Source of the DNA: Crambe crambe
Lineage: Eukaryota; Porifera; Demospongiae; Poecilosclerida; Crambeidae
Length of the DNA: 64,000 bases
NCBI GenBank assembly: GCA_963924555.1
Contig: OZ004582.1
Coordinates: forward strand, 7,626,001 to 7,690,000
Direction of reading: 5' to 3'
Part shown: positions 1-11,715 of the stretch, piece by piece
Position numbering within the stretch: the stretch's first letter is position 1
Layout: each line of letters begins with the position of its first letter
Notes under the pieces: model-generated
What the model saw: only the letters and a program-made list of their open reading frames with translations
The model's database searches: none
Told to the model about the DNA's origin: nothing
Made by a program: the position numbers and the translations under genes

Positions 1-85
1 TGTCATTGGAAGTTCAAGGGCTAACCCTGTAAGGATTAACAATCATTCTGAGTGACCCTTTACTGATCATGTTCCCATTTTACAG

Positions 86-352
86 CAATATGAGTTTTCG
101 AAAGTGGAAATTCCAAGTACTGAGGAGGAAAAGAAAGATCTATGCAAACGGCTATCAAAATATAACATCTCAATTATGCAGTATAAGAATTCTTTAATTC
201 AGAAAGAAATCAAACCGTGAGTTTAGCATGTGAAGAAATCTTCACTAATGATATTGCACATTCTTTCTCATAGTTTGCCCATGAAACGGCTGTCTGATGA
301 TATGATTGAGAGTCCACCTGCTAAGGTTAATAGGATTTCATCAAAGGAGTAA
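86..352 (+). CDS. 3' end of an unrecognised gene (two exons)
   Basis: Two exons can be read: 86-216 (after a TTTACAG acceptor, ending at a GTGAGT donor) and 274-352 (after CTCATAG, ending in TAA at 350-352). The junction is phase 2 and restores a proline codon. The joined tail is about 68 residues, highly charged, with a predicted helical Glu/Lys-rich stretch (STEEEKKDLCKRLSKYN) and a basic, Ser/Pro-containing C-terminus (MKRLSDDMIESPPAKVNR). That composition would suit a nuclear or scaffold protein, but I do not recognise the family. The 5' part lies left of the window; bases 1-85 look intronic. The stop codon is only about 140 bp from the start of the minisatellite, so the 3' UTR may run into it. 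Confidence 0.6.
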
Positions 353-490
353 AAGAAGAAACCAACTAATTAATTTTGGACCTATTAGAAAATCATAGTC
401 TCTCAATCAGGACAGTGTATATCATAATTGATGCATGCATGAGAGTATATGGGATGACACCCCAAAGAGTACCATGTGTGAAACATCCAG

Positions 491-2505
491 GACAGTACAG
501 TGACTATAGGGATGGTGTGCATGGGACGTCCCTGGATTGTCCTAGGAAATCCCTGTACAGTGCAGACCTAGGACTTTGGGGATGGTGTGGGTGGTGGGAC
601 GTCCCTAGATCGTCCTAGGACATCCCTGTACAGTGCAGACCTAGGACTTTAGGGATGGTGTGCATGGAACGTCCCTAGATCGTCCTAGGACATGATCCCT
701 GTACAGTGCAGACCTAGGACTTTGGGGATGGTTTGCATGGGACGTCCCTAGATCGTCCTAGGACATCCCTGTACAGTGCAGACCTAGAACTTTGGGGATG
801 GTGTGCATGGGACGTCCCTAGATCGTCCTATGACATCCCTGTACAGTGCAGACCTAGGACTTTGGGGATGGTGTGCATGGGACGTCCCTAGATCGTCCTA
901 GGAAATCCCTGTACAGTGCAGACCTAGGACTTTGGGATGGTGTGGGTGGTGGGACGTCCCTGGATCGTCCTAGGACATCCCTGTACAGTGCAGACCTAGG
1001 ACTTTAGGGATGGTGTGCATGGGACGTCCCTAGATCGTCCTAGGAAATCCCTGTACAGTGCAGACCTAGGACTTTGGGGATGGTGTGGGTGGTGGGACGT
1101 CCCTGGATTGTCCTAGGAAATCCTTGTACAGTGCAGACCTAGGACTTTAGGGATGGTGTGCATGGGACGTCCCTAGATCGTCCTAGGACATCCCTGTACA
1201 GTGCAGACCTGGACTTTGGGGATGGTGTGGGTGGTGGGACGTCCCTGGATCGTCCTAGGACATCCCTGTACAGTGCAGACCTAGGACTTTAGGGATGGTG
1301 TGCATGGGACGTCCCTAGATCGTCCTAGGACGTCCCTAGATCGTCCTAGGACATCCCTGTACAGTGCAGACCTAGGACTTTGGGGATGGTGTGCATGGGA
1401 CGTCCCTAGATCGTCCTAGGACATCCCTGTACAGTGCAGACCTAGGACTTTAGGGATGGTGTGCATGGGACGTCCCTAGATCGTCCTAGGACATCCCTGT
1501 ACAGTGCAGACCTAGGACTTTAGGGATGGTGTGCATGGGACGTCCCTAGATCGTCCTAGGACATCCCTGTACAGTGCAGACCTAGGACTTTGGGATGGTG
1601 TGGGTGGTGGGACGTCCCTGGATCGTCCTAGGACATCCCTGTACAGTGCAGACCTAGGACTTTAGGGATGGTGTGCATGGGACGTCCCTAGATCGTCCTA
1701 GGAAATCCCTGTACAGTGCAGACCTAGGACTTTGGGGATGGTGTGGGTGGTGGGACGTCCCTGGATTGTCCTAGGAAATCCTTGTACAGTGCAGACCTAG
1801 GACTTTAGGGATGGTGTGCATGGGACGTCCCTAGATCGTCCTAGGACGTCCCTGTACAGTGCAGACCTGGACTTTGGGGATGGTGTGGGTGGTGGGACGT
1901 CCCTGGATCGTCCTAGGACATCCCTGTACAGTGCAGACCTAGGACTTTAGGGATGGTGTGCATGGGACGTCCCTAGATCGTCCTAGGACGTCCCTAGATC
2001 GTCCTAGGACATCCCTGTACAGTGCAGACCTAGGACTTTGGGGATGGTGTGCATGGGACGTCCCTAGATCGTCCTAGGACATCCCTGTACAGTGCAGACC
2101 TAGGACTTTAGGGATGGTGTGCATGGGACGTCCCTAGATCGTCCTAGGACATCCCTGTACAGTGCAGACCTAGGACTTTAGGGATGGTGTGCATGGGACG
2201 TCCCTAGATCGTCCTAGGACATCCCTGTACAGTGCAGACCTAGGACTTTAGGGATGGTGTGGGTGGTGGGACGTCCCTGGATCGTCCTAGGACATCCCTG
2301 TACAGTGCAGACCTAGGACTTTGGGGATGGTGTGGGTGGGATGTCCCTAGATCGTCCTAGGACATCCCTGTACAGTGCAGACCTAGGTCTTTGGGGATGG
2401 TGTGGGTAGGACATCCTAGGATATCCCTGTACAGTGCTTTGTTGATGGTGTGGATGGGACGTCCCAGACTTAGGACTTTAGCGATGACTTCCCCATACAG
2501 TGCAG
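491..2505. repeat. 70-bp palindrome-rich minisatellite, about 28 copies
   Basis: Tandem copies of a unit of about 70 bp fill this stretch. Each unit holds several perfect palindromes: GGGACGTCCC, GTCCTAGGAC and CTGTACAG. Two monomer forms alternate, one with GTGTGCATGGGACG and one with GTGTGGGTGGTGGGACG. Rare variants (a shortened GACCTGGAC at about 1206 and 1864; a doubled GTCCCTAGATCGTCCTAGGAC at about 1321 and 1979; TTTGGGATGG at 931 and 1589) all recur exactly 658 bp apart. About 905-2220 is therefore two copies of a nine-monomer higher-order unit. The last copies (2330-2505) are degenerate. No coding potential. Confidence 0.95.
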
Positions 2506-2726
2506 ATCTATGCTATAATACTCTAGCAAGGATTGAAAGGAAAATGTGGGACACTTGATGGCAATCCTAGACATCACTCGGGCTGGTCGAGTTGCAAACC
2601 GATTGAGTTGTCGCTACTATTGTCCATCTCTGCTTCTAAGCTTCGAGACAATTCGATCTCCCTAACTGTTTGCTAGCTTTGCTGAGCACAAGGCTTGACT
2701 GACTGAACTCTGAGCATGCGCGCGCC
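2506..2726. other. non-repeat spacer before the assembly gap
   Basis: Unique sequence between the minisatellite and the gap. No C2CD5 exon is readable here. It ends in GAGCATGCGCGCGCC, a CpG-rich stretch resembling half of an NRF-1-type promoter element. A minus-strand ATG with a short open frame (about 2555-2630) exists but cannot be supported as an exon. Confidence 0.4.
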
Positions 2727-2926
2727 NNNNNNNNNNNNNNNNNNNNNNNNNNNNNNNNNNNNNNNNNNNNNNNNNNNNNNNNNNNNNNNNNNNNNNNNNN
2801 NNNNNNNNNNNNNNNNNNNNNNNNNNNNNNNNNNNNNNNNNNNNNNNNNNNNNNNNNNNNNNNNNNNNNNNNNNNNNNNNNNNNNNNNNNNNNNNNNNNN
2901 NNNNNNNNNNNNNNNNNNNNNNNNNN
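2727..2926. other. assembly gap (200 N)
   Basis: A run of exactly 200 N, the usual placeholder for a gap of unknown size. It abuts a C2CD5 exon that is already in frame at 2927, so the 5' half of that gene is missing here. Confidence 0.99.
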
Positions 2927-4943
2927 CACAGACTATACACTCGACTGTTGAACAAGCTGCGAGTAAAAGGGATGAATGCCGTCTTCTGCTTGCAGGTCCA
3001 GTGCACTGTGGGAGACACCATGATCATGGGCGTTGCCGTGAGTGGGCAGCATGTTGTGTGGTTTGACAGTTAATATGATTAATAGTCTTTTCATCATAAG
3101 TTGGCTACTGATTTTGGACTTCTCAATACTAAGTGGATAAGTTGGGACCTACTTAGAAGTGTCCAGGTTTAGAATACATTATCACTAATGATTGGTCCTC
3201 AACAAGTGTCCTTTAATTAGAGGTTGTCCTTTAATTAGAGGTTGTCCTTTAATTAGAGGTTATTCTTTATTTAGAGGTTGTCCTTATTCAGAATGTCCTT
3301 TATTAGAGGTCATTAATGTCGTTGTTTCACTGTGTTTGGCTATGATAATCTAAATCTCTTGTTTGCTTGCCAATTAACAATATGTACAATATTATATGAC
3401 TGCAAATCTCTTGTTTGTAGACTGGTACTGGTGTGTTCCTGGAGGCACTGCCTGCTCCACAGAGAGTCATCATCTCGGCTGACAAGGATTCAGCTCACAA
3501 GCCTGAACGCATTGAATCCATTCAAAACGCCCTCAACAGGTCTCAGGAAGAAAACAGGACCAAATTTGATCTCCATAAACCTCTGGTGAGTATTTCAAAG
3601 TTCTGAATACATTATGAACGAGCCAATTATGACAAATCACATTTGACCTGACATTAGAGAGCATGTAGCACTGAATTTGCACTAATTTCAAACACCTGCT
3701 ATACTTTACCAGCCAAATTTCAGTTTTGCCTGGACATTTATCCTGTGTCAGACTGTTTCTACTTATTGGTGACCCTTTACCTCTTTCCCTTCAATTTCAA
3801 TTTCGGAGGTGTATTTGAAGGTCTAAATATCAACTGTTTTGCCATTAACAGTGCAATAGGCTTAGTGGCAGGAGGTGAGTGGCAGATAAGTACAAAGCTG
3901 ATAGGTTAGCTTGCAGGACTCACAAAGGTCAGAGTGATCGGAAAACATAACAGTAGGGAGGTGGTCTCATTACAGGGTGGTCTGATTAAACAGGTCTCGC
4001 TGTTCATATTACTTTGTGATTGTTCTCACCTCCTTAGGATATCCCACGTGGTGATGTGGGTGATCGCAATTCGATTGAGGATGACAGCAGTGCGACCTGT
4101 GAATTCATTTTATCTTCAGGACAATACGAGACAGTTGCAGTCAATGTAAGTCTGAATATTGCCATCCCGTTCCACTGAACCAAAGAACAAAATCCAATAA
4201 CTGTCTTGGTACATCTGTTTCAGCTTCTGGATATTATAAAACCATTGGCATCCTTCCTACTGGGACAATAGTCTGGTCATACAACAAAGTCAAAACCACG
4301 AAAAATCCATGAAGATTTTTTCCCCTTGAAAATGAAAATTTCGGTTTCTGTGTTTAATTAAGTATCATGGGTACTTATTGTCTGACCTATTCTTTTACTT
4401 TGTACTTGGTGTTTCTCACCCAGGTGGAAGATCATCTGCTGAAGGAAGAAGATATCATGGAGCTGATACTTGAGAAACCACTTCCTAACGGTATGCACTT
4501 AATTAAGAACAGGCTCAACTTGTTTGACCATTTCATACTTAATACCAGAGTCTCTCCTAGCTGTAGTTTCAAACAGGGTGCTTAAGTATATTCATGAGAA
4601 TATAATTCAATTAGTGCCATAGACCCAGCCCACTTTCTTTGAAGTTCTATATCCAAACAGAGTGGCCTGCCCTGCATTTAGTATACTGGAGGACACACTG
4701 TAATACGATTATTGTACTGCCAAATAAGAGCTGGAAGATATTCGCTAATGGCAGACTAATTTGAGTATTATAAGGTACTGATGTCCAACCCAATTTTTAT
4801 AGCAGCCAATCAAATAGCATACTTATGTATATCAGATTTCTGTGTGGTAAAATTTTCGTGGATTTCGAAAAATTTAATGCACAAAAAAAAAGAGTGATCC
4901 ACAATTCAATATTTTGGCAAAATCATGAAAAATCCCCCCTCCC

Positions 4944-5012
<69 letters not shown>

Positions 5013-5624
5013 AATTATGGTATACATTTCGATTGCAGGTTTTTCTGCAGTCAGCACTACTATTGTTCCAGGCATTCCTGCTTCAAGTCTTAGTCCCGAC
5101 TGTCGTGTAAGTCACAGAACACAGGGGCAAAGTTCATGCGCTGGTGCAGGAATTACTCTCATATAACAAAATGAAGTATTATTTCTTGTGCCGATGGTTT
5201 TTTGTTTGTATGTATGCATATTTTGTTTGTTTGTTTGTTTGTTTGTTTGTTTGTTTGTTTGTTTGTTTGTTTACCAGCCTAGCAGGACCTCTCATTCTTA
5301 CTGATTTCAATGACATAGAAATGCAATGTACAGAGTGGGATGAACAGTTCAGTAGTGGACTCCGCATTCTTTTTGATGCAGCAAGCACGCTGCTTAAACA
5401 ATGGATCAATTATAACGCCGGATCGAATTTCGGTCAAATAATTATTGGATATCTCCGGCATCATCCCCCCCTCCCTTGCTCTGTCAAGGAGGACCAGAGG
5501 GGGAGGACTGGGTGCTAATGATTTTCCAGCTGGACTGGTTATACGATCTTTTTCTTACAAATGAAGTAGTGATTTGCTGTAGCAATGAATATCATAGTCA
5601 TGGATTTATCCCATAACACACACG

Positions 5625-5701
<77 letters not shown>

Positions 5702-8700
5702 ATAGTTGTCACAGAATATCCCATAATGGAATTTTTTTTGTGGGAAATTATTTCCACCCACAAACTTGTACCTGCAGTGAAATAACTTCCCCACCTGATA
5801 TGTGTGTAGATTGACATTATGCAAATCAGATATTATTAATGTGTGCTGTGTAACTGTCGGACCTGATTAAATATCAGATAACCAATTTTTAATTATGAAA
5901 CAAAATTTTTAATTAGAAGATAAAATAATTATGCTATTAAACTTGACTTGTGCAGAACAAGATATGATAGTACATTATGTAAGCCTTGAGAGAAAATTAA
6001 TAATGGATTATTCAGAATGAAGTGGGTCTGCCAAGAATTTTGAAGTGATGTAGCAAAATTAATTCTATTCTTTGGTTGGCCTTGCCCATTGATTTGGGAC
6101 AGTAAGAATGGCCTTTTAATGGGGGCAGAAAGGTTAGTGGCCAGACTAGCATGAGTGATGGCTGAATGATGACTGAAATAGCCACTATCAATCAGTGTGG
6201 GGAGAATTAACTGTATGTAGTATAGAATGGGTATGTGCAGAGTAATTGGTGATTTTCTATGTTAGAGTGTTCTATGAAAAATCATGGTTAGATGGTAATT
6301 TTATGCAAACCAAGATATCTTGACTGTTGTGGCAGCATAGCCACGAGGCATGTACACTTGGTATTGAATATTGCAAAAAGAGACAAATTGACTATTTGTT
6401 TTGAATGTAATTACTGAATTTTGGCTACTTATCTGGGAATATTAATTCAGGGATTCAAAACCAATTGAGAGAGATGGTTGATTTCCTCTCCCCACTCATT
6501 AATATTAATTTTGGTTAAACCAATGTTGTGGTTTTTTTTCTGTAGATGATCACCATAGTAACCAAGAAGAGTCTAGAATCAGGCAGACAGCAAATGGATT
6601 TGGAGAAGCAGTGTGCTCAATTCTTCGATAGTGTCCAACAGGTAGAGTCTCTCTCTGTCTCTCTCTAGTCCCTTCCTCCTCTTAAACTCTTTTTGCAGGC
6701 ACTTGCTTTCAAAATGAGGAGAATGATACCCTGTGTACTCACAAGAATCCACTATGATCTGGATCTACCAGAAGATGACGTTCTGCAGGTAACACATACA
6801 TATCCCATATAGCAACATCAAGTCTTCTGCATGTGCATACATGACTTACTTTAGGACTCAGTTGACTAGACTGAATTTGACAGAAATGCTGTATGATTCA
6901 ATCAACTGACAGAAGTACAGATTCAGAATTTGACAGAAATGCAGTTGATTCAATCAACTAGAATACATGACTTTGCCCATCTCCCCCACTGTATAGTGAC
7001 TGAATCGTCATTTGTGCCCCGCCATAATAATTTATAGTGACTGAATTGCCCGCTGCATGCATTTATGACTGAAATTACCCGCCATCAGTTTTGACGAGCT
7101 GTTAATTCCATTCACAGGCTGGGAACCCCAACCCTTTTCGTTAATTGACTAATTAAGACCAAGCTGGGGTGGTGCACCATCTCCTCCACTTAGAAAAGGG
7201 GGAGTCATCTATTAAAACACCGACATATCCCATAGTGTTATGTCTTATACAAATATTTCTTTTATCTTAATAAGTAATTATATTAACGTAGGATTGTTTC
7301 TCTCCTCCACACCCTTGCTTCTTTATCCTCTGTAGATTGCCGTCACTGCCATGGTTACCAGAATATGCTCTTCAGAATGTACCATGCGAAAATCTCAGTC
7401 AGGTAAGGTATTCCAACCATACTGATTCATCAGTATTTTTAATGAAATTTGACCGAAAATAAGGCAAAAAATCTTATTACATTACTTATAAATGGCTGAA
7501 AATACTGAAATACCATTGATTGGGAAATTTTCGATGTTGATGATCATGTTCAACAACGAAAATTAATCACATGAAATTTAATTACCTTGTAAGTTGAAAC
7601 GGAAAAAAATAAATTAACATAAAAATTGAAAACATGAATTATTATTATTTAACGAAAATGTCCTGATTTATGGTATGCTGATAAAATACTAAGTCCACAG
7701 GTTGGAAATTCCACTCATTCAGTCAGGGACATCTCCAATGATTTAGTGTTTCATCTCAGATATCTTTCCGCTGTTATTTGCTTTTCGAAAGGGTTAGCTG
7801 CTAATGGTAGCCTCCTTCCTCCTTCCAGGGCACCATTAATGGGAAATAAATTTGTGACAATCCCAAATAGAGAAATCAAATATCAGACTCATTCATTTTT
7901 TAAAACTTTGGCTCGCCACCTTGGTGCTAAAAATCCTTTCTTAGTTTTAAAAATGTCCGTCTAGCTTTGTTGGTGTATATGAGGCATCACCACATGTTGT
8001 ATCTGGTACAACAGTTGTCTGTATTGCATTCAATGGAGAATTCTTTTAAGTCTCAGTCCCAGGCTTATCAGTTTATCTGTCTGGAATATTCCTAGTAGTG
8101 TTATGCAATACAAAATGGACTCATTTATATCTGACCTTGTTGCATTCCTGAGGTTTTTAATAGTACTGTCCTGATTAGAAGAGTATCTGGGCTGGGTAAA
8201 AAAGTGAAACAGAGTGTCCTGATATTCTAAAAGTGTCCTGATTAGAAATGAAGGTATTCTAAATGGTGTCCTGATATCCTAAAAGTGTCTTGGTATTTTA
8301 AAGAGTGTCCTGATATCCTGAAAGTGTCCTGATTAGAAATGAAGGTATTCTAAATGGTCCTAAAAGTGTCCTGGTATTTTAAAGAGTGTCCTGATATCCT
8401 AAAAGTGTCCTGATTAGAGAGGATGTGATTGGAGAGGATGTCACAATTATTGTTTATTTTATCTAGCGAGGGAATTATGCGTGGGATAATGTGACCCTGT
8501 TACATTCCTCCGTGATTTTTAATAATTATTATCAATTTTGTAGCCTATGCTGATATAAAATATTAGCATATTAGCCTTTCGTGCATATCATACACATTCA
8601 TACTCTCCAGAATCAAATTTTCATTCCTCCGAGAAGACAGACAGTGAGCGAAGATTTCTTATATCAACATACACATATACATGAAAATTAATAGTCCTTT

Positions 8701-11645
8701 GGAATCAAAGATAATGTATTTTATAAGTTCAACAGGAAACTGAGCAGGCTGAGTACTTGGCATACTGTCTTCCATAGTTTTATGAGGGTGGTAAGAACTT
8801 AAGAAGTTCAACAGGAAATCGAGCAGAAATGCAAGATGATAATAAATAAATCAGGTTACTTAACGAGTGTGATAGCGATGGATTTCCTTCCATGGTTTTA
8901 TGAGGGTGGTAAAAATTTAGTATTAAGAAGTTGAACAGGAAATCGAGCAGAAATGCAAGATGACTTCATGTGATAATAAATCAGAAATCAGGTTACTTAG
9001 CAAGTGTGATACATAATTAATTTCCTGAGGGTGATAAGAAAGGACGTTATAATGCTATTAATTATAATGCATATCCCAAAGAAATAGTATGCCGTGAATT
9101 TGCCAAAAAAACTGATCGAATTTCTCCTGCAAACAGCTGGAGTGTGAGATGTGTACTTCCTACTCATGTGTGGTGCTTGTTTTTCATGGACGCTTGATAT
9201 CTATCTGCTTAAAACATCCTGTTTTTCATGGACGCTAATAGTAATTGTGTCTTTTTCTGGCACACTGGCTGTGCTGTTGTTTGAATATATCCTGTTTAGT
9301 TTCTGGCACACTAACTGCACAGTTCTTTGAATTCAAGACTCCTTATCGTCGTGTGCTACAGTTCTTATTTCACCACACAGACATTCACTGTTTGGCATTA
9401 AGACATCTGGCAGTCATCGATTCTTTAGTTTTCTTCATTCTCTTTGATACACATGTTTTTGTGAAGTCACAAGAAGTTATGTTTAAGCAGGATGTTTTTG
9501 CATGATTCTATGATTGATTGATTATTGGGGGGGGGGGGGGGGGGGGAATGTTTAGTTGCTAATTTCTCATTAGTTCTGGTGTGATCTGTCTGTGTTTCTC
9601 CTCAAAGTTTGTGATTTGGCTATCGGACTATGTGAAGTAGTCAGAACTGTTGTTGTTGTTGTCGTTGTTATTATTATTGTTGTTGTTATATCTACCAATT
9701 TACCATATGGTTCAAACTTCACTATAACTATTGTTGTTGTTGTTGTTGTTGTTATTGTTGTTGTTATAGTTTACTTCAAGACCATGAATACTTATTTTAC
9801 AGATGAAATGATATTTACTATGGAAGATGCTATGGGTCCGAGTTGCCATGGCAGTGGTCAGGAGCACGCTACTAACCCTGACGAGAGTCCGTGTGAGGAA
9901 AACAAAGCAGCTGTAAGCTAAACCAGCAAATCTTTTTAAAGTTGTATGTATATATTTATTCTAATTTACTTCAATAGAGTGCTAAAATAATGTGCTTAGA
10001 GATGGATCTTGATTAGTGAAACCACATAATCACTTTTTAATATTTAAATAAGCAGCCGAAATAGTTCTAATTATATTCACACTTATAAATAAGACCAGAT
10101 TTCAAAAATTTGAACTCAACCACTTAACCATTGTAATCTCTATCAAATAGGATGGTTTCCAGTTCCCAGATGTGCGTTGTTGTTGTTTTAAAACCATTTA
10201 GTGTATTCACATTATGCATATTTTGAAATTTGAACTCAACCGCTTAACCATTTTAAAAAGGGTGATTTCCAGTTCCCAGATTATTTTTTTTATTTTTAAA
10301 AAAATAACCATTAGTTGTATGACAATGTGTTCACACTATGCTCGAATTATGAACAAGAGCAGGTTTCGAAATTTGAACTCAACCACTTAACCATTTGGGG
10401 TACTAAACTATGGGATGACATATTTCCATTCCCAGATGTGTGTGTGTGTGTGTTTTTTAAAAAAAACCATTAGTGGTATGATAATAATTGATAATAATGC
10501 CAGTTGACCAGATTTTGGTATCCAGATTTTGGGATACTGTATTGTGTTATCGATTTTTTATCTTTAGGTTGTTCGTATCAGTCCACTCCCATTCCTGTGT
10601 GGTTACCATGTCGAGCGTTATTTGAAAATCATAAACTTTTTTGTGATTAGAGAAAACACTTCAATCCGTGAGGTAAGAGTCTTATGTATTTTTATGTCAA
10701 ATATCACTTAATTAAGAACGCTTTTGGAAGATTATCCCCTTAGGCTATTCTGTCATGGTAACAGATTACATGCCGGATAAACTTGCTCCATTTAAGGAGT
10801 CATTTCTGGCTATGATGTCATTTGCAACCTTGGGGGCTGAGCTCCTTGATAGAGGGAGGGTGGTTATAATATCTGTATCCATGGATACCTGTGTTATTAA
10901 TAATTTGGCACCACTTATGGTTAAAGTTCCCCCAGAGGTGCAAGAGAAAAGGGTGTTCTTCGGAGGCCTGTAAACAGTTTTGACAGAAGCAGACTGGATC
11001 TCTGATCTCATGCAACACCTAAAACCCACTTTAACAAGGACCACACTCAAGCATAGTGTTCAAAAACCAGCTTGAACTGTCTGAATTTCCAAAAGCTAAC
11101 TAGGGTGGAAATAACCATCCCGGGTGGTCCTATTAAGGGTATTTCTTTATCCTTTGCTACTCTTGTAATTATGTTGTGATAGTCTTAGGTCATTTTACCG
11201 GTGCACTTTGTAATCCAATCAACTCCTGAAACTTAATCTACTACTGTTTAGACAACGCTGTGTTTATGTCTATAAAAATCATTATTTGTTATTAGTAAAC
11301 AAAGAATGTTTGTATGCAGAGGAATACATCATGTTTGCAAAGGTGATATTAAGTTCCACCTTTGCAGTCACATCAAAGTTCATCCAATAGCAGACTTTAT
11401 TTGTTGCAAAATATTCTGTAGTTCTTTCGTCAGGAATTTTGATTGGATGTCCAGTACCTACATTTCTTGAAATTCAGTTGGCACATTTCTTTGAACTGAG
11501 CTTCTCTACTTTTGCTTACTTTGGGACCAGTTATTCTTGTCCTTATTTTCCTCAATAAAGAGGTTTCCACTCTTCAGAGGTTTCAGAGAATTCGTATTAG
11601 CAGTATCCCTAAAAGGGAGGGTTTTTTTGTATTGTGATATCCTGA

Positions 11646-11715
<70 letters not shown>

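Noticed and set aside
491-2505. Possible CRISPR-like repeat array
   Set aside because: No unique spacers; monomers are head-to-tail with no constant/variable alternation, and the DNA is eukaryotic.
2555-2630. Minus-strand ATG with a short frame next to a CpG-rich stretch as a first exon of a divergent gene
   Set aside because: Only 10-17 codons, and no downstream exon could be found to the left through the minisatellite.
2636-3066. Open frames crossing the run of N
   Set aside because: Artefacts of the gap. Only the plus frame from 2927 is supported, by similarity to C2CD5.
5144-5518. Open frame through the (TTTG)n tract as an extra C2CD5 exon
   Set aside because: Exon 5039-5106 joins in phase directly to 6546-6641 and matches the known protein without an insertion; the frame is mainly microsatellite.
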